A stretch of 64,000 bases of DNA, taken from assembly GCA_964019695.1 (NCBI GenBank), contig OZ026522.1, positions 61,031,811-61,095,810 on the forward strand, read 5' to 3'. The position numbers were made by a program, and so were the translations under genes. This stretch comes from Loripinus fragilis (taxonomy: Eukaryota > Mollusca > Bivalvia > Lucinida > Lucinidae). The notes under the pieces were generated by a model. It saw only the letters and a list, made by a program, of their open reading frames with translations, searched no databases and was not told the origin of the DNA. The stretch's first letter is position 1. Each line of letters begins with the position of its first letter. Positions 43,910 to 55,320 of the stretch are shown in pieces.

Positions 43910-46463
43910 AAAAGCAAGTGAGTATGATCAGAAAATACCACAATCACACACCGCAGACCAACCCAAGGCACATAGAGGAAGAGCCACAGATCAACAACAA
44001 TCACAAGACACCAGAACACGGCCTCCAATCTCGGCCTCCTTCTCCAAAAAGAGCAGAGCGTAAAGTGAGGCGAAGGCCCTTCCGGGAAGCAGGCAGTGGG
44101 CAAAACAATGGAACACGGTAAGTTGTGTTGACACATTTTCAATCATAAGTAAATTTTCAGTGCAAAACTCGAAAATCTAAGAATGCTATGCTTCGGGCAA
44201 TTGTTCAAGCTATCCGTAGAGCATGCTGTTTGCACATTTGAACTTAGCTTGTAAGTGTGAGAGTTTTTCTCCCGTTGCACAGTTGTCCAAGAAACGGTGG
44301 TTCCCGCATGGTTTTGCCTTCTAACCAAACGTATAGTAGCGTTTGGACCCTTATTCATACTACCGAGGCCCCTCCACACCCATGTTGTCCCAAATGCAAT
44401 TTTTCGAGATATTTCAATGATAATTGAGTGATTTAGAGCCAAATTTCTTTAGGAGCAGGAGGCGAAGGGCAGGAGAAGCAGGCTGGGAGAGGAGAAGCAG
44501 GCGGCGATGAAATCAAAATTTGCATTGATTTTGCTTATTTTTAATAATATACTTATCCAATCGGTCGCTGGACATTTCAGCCCATAACAATTTCGGCCCA
44601 TGTCAATTTCGGCCCATAACCAAATCGGTCTATACAATTTTGATGTTCGAATCAAACTTTAGCCACTAAAGTACGAACTATAGTTCGATTCGAAGTGCGC
44701 CACTGTCGTCCGGGTAAGAGTTACACATACACACACAAATATTTTAAGCCGCATCTTAATCATGCCATCGATAAAGCAGCCAACAGGGCAAACATTTAAC
44801 GCAACTTTGTAGGGACGTTATAGTTGGTAAACATTATTGAGAATAACTCATTTATAAATGAATATTCGAAAGACATTTTGTATATCTTATAAACATTTAT
44901 TTGCGAAAAAAAAACCATACAGCTGTCAACGTTTTTTGATAGCAAAAATCTCAAAGAAGACTGAATGCGTCACCAGGACAAAATGGGTTTATAAAAATGA
45001 GATAAGTAAGTGACAAACCAAAGGCTGTTTTTATATAAACGTCAAGAGTCGGCAAGAATGGGTTTATAGGCCCCCATCGGTAAAAAGATGTGTTTAAATA
45101 TTTAATAATTATGTTGATTTAAATAAGAGTCTGTCAATTTGGACTATCTATTTATGATTTATAGGCGTAGGAGTCTCGTAGAACGGTCAGTGGGGCGCCC
45201 CGATGTTCAAATTTCAAGGAACACTTGGTTTGAATTCCTTTTTTTTCTGCGTCTAAGTCTTTCGCACCATCAGTAATTGTTGCTCTTAATCAAAGCTTGA
45301 GAGGGGGTGGGTATAAAACAGAGGTTCGACCCAGTCTGAGATTTTTGATAATCCTTTTCCCAAGAACTTAGGGAGAAATTCACAAGTATCACTAATCTGT
45401 GAGCATTACATGATTCCAATGAGAAAAAAAGTGAACCACACATTACGTTGGTGGTGGCATTTAAAGCGAAGTAATTTCGATTTATTTAAATGTTTTGAAA
45501 TATTCATACATGCAAGTTTGATATAGATTGGATAAGTATATTATTAAAAATAAGCAAAATCAATGCAAATTTTGATTTCATCGCCGCCTGCTTCTCCTCT
45601 CCCAGCCTGCTTCTCCTGCCCTTCGCCTCCTGCTCCTAAAGAAATTTGGCTCTAAATCACTCAATTATCATTGAAATATCTCGAAAAATTGCATTTGGGA
45701 CAACATGGGTGTGGAGGGGCCTCGGTAGTATGAATAAGGGTCCAAACGCTACTATACGTTTGGTTAGAAGGCAAAACCATGCGGGAACCACCGTTTCTTG
45801 GACAACTGTGCAACGGGAGAAAAACTCTCACGCTTACAAACTAAGTTCAAATGTGCAAACAGCATGCTCTACGGATAGCTTGAACAATTGCCCGAAGCAT
45901 AGCATTCTTAGATTTTCGAGTTTTGCGCTTAAAATTTACTTATGATTGAAAATGTGTCAACACAACTTACCGTGTTCCATTGTTTTGCCCACTGCCTGCT
46001 TCCCGGAAGGGCCTTCGCCTCACTTTACGCTCTGCTCTTTTTGGAGAAGGAGGCCGAGATTGGAGGCCGTGCAGAAAGACAAACACAAAGTAAAGCAGCC
46101 AACTCTCTCTTCCCCATCAAGATGAACAAACACAGAACCCCACAATGGGAGCAACAATCAACAACGAAACAACAATAACATAACCGCCGCCTTAGAACGG
46201 ACAGCAAAATAAGCCACTTAGGGCTTAACTGCATTTTACTGGTGCCAAATCGTCGCCCTAGATTCTGTTGTTGTTGTTGTTGTTTTTAGGATACAAAAAG
46301 TGTTATAGAGCTCGCATGGAGGTTTTCTATCTATTGCAATGTATCATCAAAGAGAAAGAATATTATCAAATTAACAGACTATTATGAAACAAAGGCTCAC
46401 GACTTACATATTGTCAGAGCTAACGAAAGCCTCAAGTTGCGCCATGGTGGACCCAGCCAAAGA
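43910..46463 (-). mobile_element. Retroelement tail, copy 7, split by a later insertion
   Basis: The minus-orientation tail starts at GTGAGTATGATCAGAAAATA (43,918), breaks at 44,016, and resumes at 46,072 with CAGAAAGACAAACACAAAGT through CCTTAGAACGGACAGC and TTGTCAGAGCTAACGAAAGC to CATGGTGGACCCAGCC. The gap is the 2,055-bp long-inverted-repeat element. Confidence 0.8.
44017..46071. mobile_element. 2,055-bp element with 540-bp inverted arms and CAGAA target duplication
   Basis: The left arm (44,017 to about 44,559) and right arm (about 45,527 to 46,071) are near-identical inverted copies. A 99-codon frame in each arm (44,143-44,442 minus; 45,646-45,945 plus) differs by one residue in the stretch I compared. 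The ends read CACGGCCTCCAATCTCGGCC. The 5-bp duplication CAGAA (44,012-44,016 and 46,072-46,076) is exact. The centre (about 967 bp) has no transposase and carries short repeats of TTTCGGCCCATAAC. Near-identity of the arms indicates a recent insertion or arm conversion. The arm frame is palindromic by origin and not a supported gene. Confidence 0.88.
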
Positions 46464-46942
46464 CAAGCATGTTATATGAATAAAAGCCACCATGTGAGCA
46501 TTTGTCAGCAATTCTCTCCATTAAGATATGTCATTTAAAGTTATGTCAGTTAGCGACATGGCAGTTAAAGCATTGTCCATCTAAACAACAGGGCTTTTCA
46601 ACTTCAGTTGTTCATAAAAAAACATCTATTTCATGTAAATACTCATTAATTAGTACTTACACGCTTTTACGTGCAGCTTTGTCTATGCTAAGCATATTTA
46701 ATAACAATTCATCATTTAATCAAATAAAAACGTAGGTACATATATGTGGAATAGAAAACTAGTGTATGTGCAAAATATGTAGGCAAATGGTAACTTTATG
46801 CATAGCATTTGCTACATGAAGTGCCAGTCCCCACAAAATTGGGTATATGGGCTACAGGTACAGCTTGTATTGTGGCTAGTAGTATAACCATATATAAATA
46901 CGCCTGTTAATTGGAAAAAAAAATACTTCTACATTTTTGTGT

Positions 46943-47110
46943 ACCAGGCCTCGAGGTTATAAAACTGTTTTCATGCTCAACTCAACCGAGAATGAAATTT
47001 CAAATGGTCACAGAAACTAAAATTCTGAACTATTAAGACTTTTCTTGCTTTCAAACTCTCAGATGTTGTATTTATCATGCTAATTAATGTTAAAATGTCA
47101 TATTTGACCT
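46943..47110 (+). mobile_element. GAGGTTATAAAAC-type MITE, partial copy
   Basis: It starts AGGCCTCGAGGTTATAAAAC, then TTTTCATGCTCAACTCAACC and TATTTATCATGCTAAT. It matches the left half of the copy at 49,950-50,172. Related ends occur at 15,628, 19,870 and 57,580. Confidence 0.6.
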
Positions 47111-47544
47111 TGACCTTTGACTGAAGAAAATATAAACTCAGAAACTTTTGCTGCTATTATATTATTATTTTAAACACTTAATGTGTAAAGTTTATAATAC
47201 TAGAAACTCCAGCAAACTTGAACTCGATGCCTTTTTATAAGTTATTGGGAATGTGAAAAATGTATAAATTACATAGCAAACTTCAAGCATGTACTTAGAT
47301 GGATACAAATGGGATTTTCTCTTGTAAATTTATTCAAATAGGTATGATTCTTAACTATGTATCAATCGCTTGTTTTAATCCTACAGCTGTGATATATGGC
47401 AGACTGATGCCATAAAGATGTGTATTAGAGAACACATATCAATATGTACGAGCTCGTACCATATGTTCTTTCCAAGTTATTGGTTTAGATCTAAAGGTTT
47501 TCTTTTATATTTTATATGTTGCCATACTTGGAAGTTGCAATGTT

Positions 47545-48075
47545 TGGACCCACCGTGACTCAACTTGAGGCTTTCTTTAGCTCTGACTATCTGTGAGTCG
47601 TGAATCCTTTTCTTTGTTTTATCATAGTGTATTAATTTGATTAGAGTGTTTCTCCATGATGATACATTGCATTAGTTAGAAGGTTTCCATGCGAGCTGAA
47701 CATTTCTTGTACTTCAACAACAGCAGAATCTATGGCGAAGATTTGGTACCAGTAAAATGCATTTAACCCCCCCCCCCCCCCCCCCCCGTGGCTAAGGCTG
47801 CTATCCGTTCTAAGGCGGAGGTTCTGTTGTTGTTTACTTTTTGTTTATTGTTACTCCCATTGTGGGAGTCTGTAATTGTTCTATGTTTTGTTGTACGTTA
47901 CTTTATGTCCTTTTAAGTTTTGCAATCATCTTTATGGGAACGAGAGAGCTGGTTACTTTGCTTGGTTGGTCTTCCTGGTGACTGGTGATGGTTGTGTGGC
48001 TCTTCCTCGCGGCGCCATGGGTTTGTGTGCAGTTTTTGATTGTGGTATAGCCTGATCATACTCACTAACTATTTT
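47545..48075 (+). mobile_element. Retroelement tail, copy 8, with 21-base C-tract
   Basis: GGACCCACCGTGACTCAACT, GAGTCGTGAATCCTTTTCTT, GGTACCAGTAAAATGCATTT, then 21 consecutive C (47,767-47,787), GTTCTAAGGCGGAGGTTCTG, and GCCTGATCATACTCAC. The tract shows the C-run is a length-variable part of this family (7-8 C in most copies). Confidence 0.8.
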
Positions 48076-48249
48076 TGACCAATTTAAGACAAATGTAATT
48101 TCCTTAAAGCTACATACAATACGGTCAGGATGATCCATTGTATATATTGAGGGGTCACAGGTTATGATTTCAAAACAAAAGATGCATTTCTTTATCTGAA
48201 GATCCATTTTGTCTTAGCAAACATTGCACATTCTGATGAAATGTCACCT

Positions 48250-48538
48250 CAGGGGCGTATCCAAGAAGTTTTGTCAGAGGGGGTCCAACTTTGACAACGT
48301 TTTTTTAGTTGATGAGGGATGCAAGGATAAGCGGGACATCATCGGTCTGCCAGCAAAATGCCATTTAAATGGCGTTTCGCTGGCGGGCCAATGATGTCCC
48401 AGCATTGAATACTGGCTTGGTAGCTTTGTTATTATTCAGGGCTTCCGCATCAGTGTTGCTAAGAAACCCTATATTTTTGTGATTTTTAAGGGGTGGGTGT
48501 CCGGACCCACTGCCTTCCTCTGGATCTGCACATGCACC
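48250..48538 (-). mobile_element. GGATCC-ended MITE, copy 4
   Basis: Opposite orientation to copies 1-3. TTTGTCAGAGGGGGTCCAAC lies at the left, the hairpin CCAGCAAAATGCCATTTAAA / GGCGTTTCGCTGGCGGGC in the centre, and CTCTGGATCTGCACATGCAC at the right end. A fragment of the same family is at 52,749-52,833, and a related core hairpin at 55,247-55,316. Confidence 0.78.
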
Positions 48539-48729
48539 ATAAGTCATAGTACCAATTTAGTGGTTTCCGGTCTTCAAAGGGTAAACGACCATATCTTGTA
48601 AAGCTATCTGCTAAATGACTGGATTTTCAGTATTTCTACATTTGTATCGCACTTTGATGCGTTTAATAGAAATAATTCACATGCCTGGTTGATGATTTTA
48701 AAATATATTTACATTTTCAAAGCAAGCCT

Positions 48730-49005
48730 TTAATAAATCTTTAGATTTTTGCAACCGTTCATAGCCTCATGAATGACATAATTTTGATTCACAACTGCCA
48801 AGCTCATTTGCCCGTGCAATATGCTTTGAACATCACATTCATTTGCCAGAAGTGACACTGATGTTGTGACTGGCACTTGCAAAACAAGCATCTTGCTCCA
48901 TTGGCTGTCTGTGTTCACGACAGCTGTTTCACTTTTCCGTTTTGCACTCCAACAAAACCGTGAATACAATAACATATTAAATACGAAACTGTTTAGTTTC
49001 CTCAA
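48730..49005 (-). other. 91-codon open frame, possible alternative exon or chance
   Basis: Minus strand, in the intron between the 49.3 and 43.8 kb exons. The central part (TDSQWSKMLVLQVPVTTSV, LANECDVQSILHGQMSLAVV) looks protein-like. However, there is no convincing acceptor or GTAAG-type donor in a phase that fits its neighbours. It could be an unspliced or alternative exon, a decayed element protein, or chance. Confidence 0.25.
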
Positions 49006-49060
49006 TTATCAATAATTTCTATATTTTAGATATTTATAATAAAATATAAATATAAGCAAT

Positions 49061-49200
49061 AAATTCAATTTTTGGAATGTTCGTAGAATCATGAATACTT
49101 TGGGTCTCTTGCAAAGTTAACGAGAAGGTCTTCCAGCTTCACTTACTTTGCAAGAGAGCCGAAGTATTCATGATTCCATGAATATTCCAAAAATTTAATT
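49061..49200. mobile_element. Hairpin MITE
   Basis: GAATCATGAATACTTTGGG and TCTCTTGCAAAGT pair with ACTTTGCAAGAGA and GAAGTATTCATGATTC. Outer AATTTTTGGAAT / ATTCCAAAAATT extends the fold. It is about 140 bp and ends about 85 bp from the 49,284 exon end. Confidence 0.8.
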
Positions 49201-49283
49201 CATTTCTTAATTTCATTTGAGACTAAGGATATAACATACATTTAAATTTTGAAACAAATTGAAACAGATAAGAAGATAGTTAC

Positions 49284-49413
49284 AGAAAAATCTATATAGT
49301 CACGACCTGAAACTCTTCTTGCAAATTCTGATTTCCTTGGAACTTGAATCAATATGCTATCAAAGAAGAATGTTACCAGCGTCGATTGTAGTTGGGGTAG
49401 AATTTTATCTTTT
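49284..49413 (-). CDS. Death-TIR gene, helical-repeat exon (residues about 231-274)
   Basis: The acceptor is strong (TTTCTTTGTAG), phase 2 in. The frame reads KDKILPQLQSTLVTFFF and so on, a helical stretch with a run of phenylalanines. The 3' end is ambiguous. The donor chosen here (TCT/GTAACT) gives 130 nt and phase 0, matching the next exon at 43,829. Two shorter choices exist: 49,314 (GTTTCA, also phase 0, weak) and 49,307 (CAG/GTCGTG, phase 1, which would need another exon). Treat the last ten codons as provisional. Confidence 0.65.
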
Positions 49414-49949
49414 CTACAAAGAAATGACAGCATACATATATTGGTTATTTATTACCAAATAATAGGAAAACGTATGTTTTATAGTGCCAACCATATTTAT
49501 TAGTAAGTTAAAGGAAAACGTATGTTTATTATAGTGCCAACCATATTGAAAGTGCTACCTATTTCTAACCTATGAGACCCTCCAAGCTTGCAAAGGTTCA
49601 CTTTGCTAATAATTTCCTTAATACCTTGCATCAGACAGGTAGATAAACACGACAATTAATTTCAGCTAGCGCTCACTACATACTTAATTCATTTGCAATG
49701 TCATAAGACCCAAACTCTCATGTGCTAGGTCATATTGAGATCCAGTTGCATAGCTTATATTTGGTTTAGAAAAAAATTCAAACATGATTTGATTAAAATG
49801 TTTATTATGACACATCTATTGTGTGTCTATTTAGCCAGCATATAATAATTTGAGAATGAACATAGAGACTCAAACACATAGTTAAACATGCTAAATTGTA
49901 TCTAGATGTGTAACAACTTTAATCCCAGTGCCAAGCGTTTGATGATATA

Positions 49950-50172
49950 AGATCAGGCCCCGAGGTTATAAAACTTATTTCATGCTCAACGCAACTGAGC
50001 ACAAAATCTCAACTGTTGATAAAAACTAAAATACCGAAAAGTGAAGAAAACTTGCTTTAATTCTCTCAGGTGTGGTATTTATCATGCTAATACATGTTAA
50101 AATGCCATTTATGAGCAGAATAATTTGTTTGCTCAGCTCAGTTGAGCATGAAAAAAAGTATTTTTATAAATT
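49950..50172. mobile_element. GAGGTTATAAAAC-type MITE
   Basis: AGGCCCCGAGGTTATAAAAC and TTTCATGCTCAACGCAACTG at the left; GCTCAGCTCAGTTGAGCATG and AAAAAAAGTATTTTTATA at the right, partly mirrored. It is about 220 bp. Confidence 0.65.
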
Positions 50173-51062
50173 CAGGGATATATCTATTGTGGTAATGGCT
50201 AAGTTATCACTTGCCAATTTACATTCACTTTAGACGCGCTTCAAGCGATGAGTCTTAAAATAAACAAAGGGACGACTCATGAAAAATCAGATTATATACA
50301 GAGTTGAAAAAGAAAGCTTCAATTTCAAAACGCTGCATTTCTTAGATTTTTATAGAGGTTTAACGTAAAAAGTTTGAAACAATTCCATGCCATTACCCTT
50401 ATTTTATGAGATAGAAAACTAAAATAAAATTCATTTAATGTGGATACAAAAATAGCGCATATTAAAACATTTAGATGTCAGTGGTTTTTCTCACTGAATA
50501 GGTTTTGCATTTTGGGTTCATTGTGTAGCTTTTAATTCTTCTCACCGTGTAGCATTATGATAGTCATTGTAAAAGAAAGTACAATGATATTGCATTCGAC
50601 TTTCAGAATAAAAGGTCAATATTGTTTAGTCAATTATCGTCAATAACTAAAGCAAAATGGTAGAATATAATGAGAGAAGAGTAATATTGGAAACATTAAT
50701 GTCCCATTTCCAGATTTAAAAATGAGTTACTAATAATTTTAACTTGTACCTAACACAAGAACGTCATGCCATTCTGTTGATGTAACAGTCATTTCCCCAT
50801 ATTAATTGTGTAAGACATGTATCACATTTAAAACACTCTTTACCTGACAAGAAATAAATAGCTTTGTGGTAAATAATCTGGAAAAACAAATCCTTCAGAT
50901 ATAGAGAGAACATACAATATTAGAAAACAGCAGACTCGGTTTTATTGAGTCTACAGATTAGAAAAGTTTTTTTTTATTTTACTTTCTATGTCTTTATCAA
51001 GTGATCCTACGAAAATGATGTTGGCGTTTATTGCAATATCAGGCAGCCAAGGCTCAAATGAG
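50173..51062. other. Intron sequence, no gene seen
   Basis: About 0.9 kb, AT-rich, no clear repeat or exon. Confidence 0.6.
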
Positions 51063-51714
51063 AGCTTTGTTAAACCGCAATTTTTCCATTTCGTAAATTT
51101 CATACCATATGAAAAATTGGTACCAATATGTCACTATTGGCTAATATAAAATTTGCGTATGGTCGATTTCGATAAATTTTGGGGCATAAATTTGTGCTCA
51201 AATTTCACAATTTTATATTTTTAACGTGTGAAGAACTGGTACAAGTTTTCTAGAATGTCAATAATTTGTACCAAATTTTCACAAATGTGAACAATCAACA
51301 CCAAATCCTCACACGTGTGGTAATTGATACCAAATCATCACATCTGTGAAAATTAGTATCAATTTATCACAAGACAAAAATGGTATCAAAACCTAACACG
51401 TGTTTAGAACTGGTTCCAAATCCTCGCACATGTGAAAAATTGGTACTTAATCATCACATATGTGGAAAACTGGTACACTTGATCGTCACAGATGTCAGTG
51501 ACAAAACTTTTAAGAATTAGAATCAAATGCGAAATGCAGCAGATTTGGGGGTATTTTATCAATTTGAGGAATACGCAAGTATTCTATATGAATTTTGCCT
51601 TTTCCGCGTAATTTTCACAAAGTGTGAGATAGACGTATGAAATAGGTGACGTATTGGTACCAATTCCTCACAGTGTGAAATATACAAAGTGAGAAATTTG
51701 CGGTTCAACAGAGC
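51063..51714. mobile_element. Inverted-repeat element containing a CACACGTGTG-type minisatellite
   Basis: The ends GAGCTTTGTTAAACCGCAA and TTGCGGTTCAACAGAGCC are inverted, as are inner AATTGGTACCAATA-like segments (arms about 80 bp). Between them, at about 51,236-51,500, units of roughly 30 bp read GGTACCAAATCCTCACACGT or variants, each with a small palindrome (CACACGTGTG, CACATGTG, CACATATGTG). Both unit orientation and spacing are imperfect. There is no coding frame. Confidence 0.75.
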
Positions 51715-51984
51715 CTAGTAGAGAATGACTAGCTTCCAGCTTAAAGTCTTTAGCTGCTAATCGCTACTTAATGTCGTCTGCTGTAAGTCGTTTGCTGGTT
51801 CTTTTAAAACGTCTCTGTAACAAACAATGTGGGCCAAGATCAGACTGTTCTACTAGGAGCAAATCTAATCAGGGTCTACGCTGTTTGCCTATATTCTGAA
51901 ATTAGTCTGTATGTAATAAGAACTAGATGCTGCAGAAGACAGTTTCATATGCATTTTTTATAGCAGGCAAAATGTTAATACAAG

Positions 51985-52185
51985 CATAGCGTCGTTTTTT
52001 GTGGGACATAGGCAAACAGTGCACAACCAGATCAGACGCCATAGAATTTGGTGTCTGATCAGAGTCCCCACTGTTTGTTTACAGAATGTTCTATTAAAAA
52101 CTGAATAAAAAAAGAAAAATGAAAAATACCACCTAACAATCCTTAAAACGAAAATGGACTGGTCCAATTGATAAGACGGGAAATT
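51985..52185. mobile_element. Dispersed MITE with TCAGACGC hairpin, copy 1
   Basis: GTGGGACATAGGCAAACAGT, CAGATCAGACGCC, GGTGTCTGATCAGAGTCCCC, TTTACAGAATGTTCTATTAA and GACTGGTCCAATTGATA follow in order. The same order occurs at 60,865-61,050, and related, more diverged copies in the other orientation at 62,150-62,340 and 63,360-63,545. Confidence 0.7.
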
Positions 52186-52257
52186 CCATTTGGCTTAAAT
52201 GCGTGAAGCATAGGTATGTGAGTAGTACCATTATTTTATGTTCTGATCCAGTTATTA

Positions 52258-52473
52258 AACCCTTAAAGCGCCACCTACAATTTGCTGCAGACGACAATTT
52301 CAAACTTTACTGGGTTTTTTTTTCAAAAATAATAAATAAGGCATGATATTTCATGAGAATTGTCTGCTGGTAGACAATTCGCATGAAATATTATGCTGTA
52401 TTTTAGTCAAAAATTAGGAGAGATGTTGCAAAATTTGTCGTCTGCTGCAGTCGTGATTGGGGCTTTAAAGGTT
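52258..52473. mobile_element. Palindromic MITE (CTTTAAGGG ends), copy 2
   Basis: Same element as 31,305-31,514 in opposite orientation: AACCCTTAAAGCGCCACCTA, the core ATGATATTTCATGAGAATTG / CAATTCGCATGAAATATTAT, TCTGCTGCAGTCGTGATTGG and GGCTTTAAAGGTT. It lies about 95 bp past the donor of the 52,568 exon. Confidence 0.82.
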
Positions 52474-52567
52474 AATAAGTTTTTGGTGTCATTAGTGGAA
52501 ACAAATCTTGGACCACATCCATTGTATACTTGACGTGCAACTTAGGAAGAAATAAAATAAATCTTAC

Positions 52568-52704
52568 TTCAACATATCCATAAAATCGCCTACAAATCTT
52601 TCATATTCCCACATGGTATTGCTCAGCTCCTTGCCAAGTACAAACTGTTCTTCTGTCATCTTCCCAAGCATGGCTATAATGTCCTTTGCTTCGTCTACGT
52701 GTTT
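52568..52704 (-). CDS. Death-TIR gene, helical-repeat exon (residues about 186-231)
   Basis: This exon has 137 nt, phase 0 in and phase 2 out. The acceptor is GTTATGAATAG and the donor AA/GTAAGA. The frame is open and helical: it starts KHVDEAKDIIAMLGKMTEEQ and ends YERFVGDFMDMLK. The phase joins exactly to the preceding exon (ending DWK) and the following exon (starting with the third base of a Lys codon). The acceptor tract is not very pyrimidine-rich, but the coding match on both sides is good. Confidence 0.78.
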
Positions 52705-54234
52705 CTATTCATAACACAAATTATAATGTTAAGAATTATGATATGGGTCACATGCGCGGATATAGAAAGTTATGTCAGGGGGGATCCAACTTTGATAACG
52801 TTTTGTTTTGTTTTGCTTTTTTAGTTAGGATTCTCTTTCTAATTATCATATGAAAATATACAGAGCACAGTTTTCATGAACAAACGGTTTGGATCTTCTT
52901 ATATGAACACCAAAGTTTGTAAATTTAACCTTTTATAGCCAAATGAACTTTACAATCCTTATCAATTTACCTTTTTGAAAACCACCTCTTCTTTAAACAG
53001 GTACGCATCCATCCACTAACACTAAGGTTAACATATTGGACAAGTTTGTTTTCAAAAGTAAGTGAGTATGACCAGGAAATGATACAATCACACAATGCAG
53101 ACCAACCCATGGCACTGTTAGGATTTTAGGGTTGTTGTTAGATATTTTTCCTTTTAAATCCATTTTCAAACCACTTGTGATAGCTATTAAAAGAGAACCT
53201 CATTGGATGCTGTGGTATGTCTAAACTGACATGGATCTGCACTATGTGCCTATTTTTTTATCCGAAGAGCTGTCAAAGGACATCATACAACAAATAAAAG
53301 TCTAAGTTATGTGACCTTGACTCAAAGTCACTATTATGGTTTGACATGTAGGTCAGTTGTATGTGTGGAGATTGCACTGATCTAGCATTATGGCAAATAT
53401 AAACTAATTCATATCCACCACCAAAAGGTTTGAAAGTAATGAGCACTTAAAAGCTGAAAAACGAAAAAAAAAAAAACGAAAAATTAAACTCTAGGTCATT
53501 GGCATGGATTGGGATAGTACTATCAAAAATGAACTAATAGTTGTCACACAAAACATTATTAAATTTTAAAAACAACATTTGTGTATGATCACGAGATGCA
53601 ACAACCACAGAACAAAGAACAACCCACAGCACCAAGAGACACAGAACACAGACCAGGAGTTTAGCTGGATTATTTACAACACATGTAATGGCTCATGTAT
53701 TTGTTATGTATAAATGAGCATACAATAGTAAAGCCATAATTTTCGGAGATGTAACACCACAGTTGTCAATTAGGGTCAGTGTAGTTAATACAGATTCACT
53801 GTATGGAAATTATAACATGTTTCTGTCCAATTTTGTTGTTTTTGGCTGACAAAATATTTCATGGGTGTTTTTTCTCATAGGGATCTAAAGTAACAAAATA
53901 TTTGGGAAAATAACTTTATCCATATCCCAAAACTAATTGTCTAATAATTGAAGTCTACAGTAAGATATAAGGTTATCTCTACGTGGATGTATATTCTACA
54001 TGATAGTCGGTAGAAAATTTAGTGTGTTTTTTTTAATTAACACTTAATTTGTTACACTCGAGGCATTTTTGCCTATTTATTTTTACATAAAAAAGTTCTA
54101 TTGCACCTATTCTTATGAAATTTGGAAGCAACATTAGCATTTTATAACACATATTGTGGCATGAACTAACCATCAGCAAGTTTTTTTTTAATTTAGTGTT
54201 GGTCAGTTGAAAAAAAAAGACTCATTATTTTTAT
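52705..54234. other. Intron sequence with short retroelement remnants
   Basis: 52,749-52,833 is a GGATCC-MITE fragment. 53,055-53,115 is a minus-strand retroelement 3' end (GTGAGTATGACCAGGAAATG). 53,590-53,670 is a degenerate piece of the same family. The rest is AT-rich with no exon. Confidence 0.55.
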
Positions 54235-54400
54235 GAAACCCTTAAGTTGAGCCACAGTGGGCCCAGCCTAAAACAATCATAAGGCAATAACCTACTGACG
54301 AAAACTTTAGGTCAGGGTAACGTCATTGAGTCTGAGGCCTGACCCACCGTCACGCAATTAAAGAGAAATCTTTAGCTACAAATTATGATTGAGTATCCAT
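54235..54400 (-). mobile_element. Retroelement tail fragment spanning the end of its coding part
   Basis: AAGTTGAGCCACAGTGGGCC and AGTCTGAGGCCTGACCCACC, then ACGCAATTAAAGAGAAAT, equal in reverse the stretch at 13,380-13,520 and 19,980-20,110. It is diverged. Confidence 0.65.
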
Positions 54401-54630
54401 GTTATATGCAAAAGTGTAAAATATAGTTACAGTAATATGTAACGTTTACATTCATAAATAATTTGGTTAAATCTAGTAACATTGTACATGAAACGTTGGG
54501 GACAAATAGTATGGCTGCTGTCTGTATAAGAGTTGTGTCAGTCCATCCATACATAAAGCACACTCAATGGTTTCCTTGATATATCTTTGGGATATTGGTA
54601 CATTTGATTCATAGCTTATACAAAGATATT

Positions 54631-54855
54631 TGAGCCGGGACATTTGATTTCAAACAATGTGGCATTTTGACAAGTCTAGACTCTGGCCTGCCTGTGCAGC
54701 CTCCTTTTTAGCTTATAAACTCCAAATGATTTTCGGTCAGTAGCTTACAGTCGTAGAATATTCCAGCGACTAGCAAAGGCTCTGATACGCGCAGGCTGGT
54801 CTGAGCCATTGCTAGTCGCACATACCACATTGTTGGAAATCTCATGTCGCGGCTC
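54631..54855. mobile_element. MITE with CAACAATGTGG ends, copy 2
   Basis: TGAGCCGGGACATTTGATTT and AAACAATGTGGCATT at the left mirror ACCACATTGTTGGAAATCTC and ATGTCGCGGCTCA at the right. The internal GCAGCCTCCTTTTTAGCTTA is shared with 24,736-24,976. It is 225 bp. Confidence 0.8.
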
Positions 54856-55320
54856 ATTTAATCTTGACATATCAAAATCAATCTGATATTTTGAGAATTG
54901 AGGCCATTTTTCATCGTCATGTTTAGTACAAAAATATGTTGTTTTTTATTTTGAAAGGTTAAGTTGACTAAATTCATATTTAATAAACAAGTATAAAATC
55001 CTAAACTATAGGTCAAACTTGATTCCTAGTCATATTCACCTGGAATTATTGTACTTATGCCACCTTCTCATCTTCATTTTAGCAAAAGAATGGTTTTCGT
55101 GTGATTACTATTCTAAATGTTATTTCATTCATGTTTGATACACACACGTGTATAATGTTATATATAGTTGTATTTGACAATTAATAATAAAGAGAATTAA
55201 TTAATATGGCCTCTCAGTCCAAAGTATCTCCTCAGACAGCATACAGTGTTGGTCCATCATTGGCCCACCAGTAAAACACCATTCGAATAGCGTTTAACTG
55301 GTGGACCAATTATGGAGAAT

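Noticed and set aside
44143..44442. 99-codon frame present twice (also 45,646-45,945), apparently a conserved gene pair
   Set aside because: The two are the mirrored arms of one inserted element, so the identity reflects duplication of DNA, not selection on a protein. There is no domain or start context.
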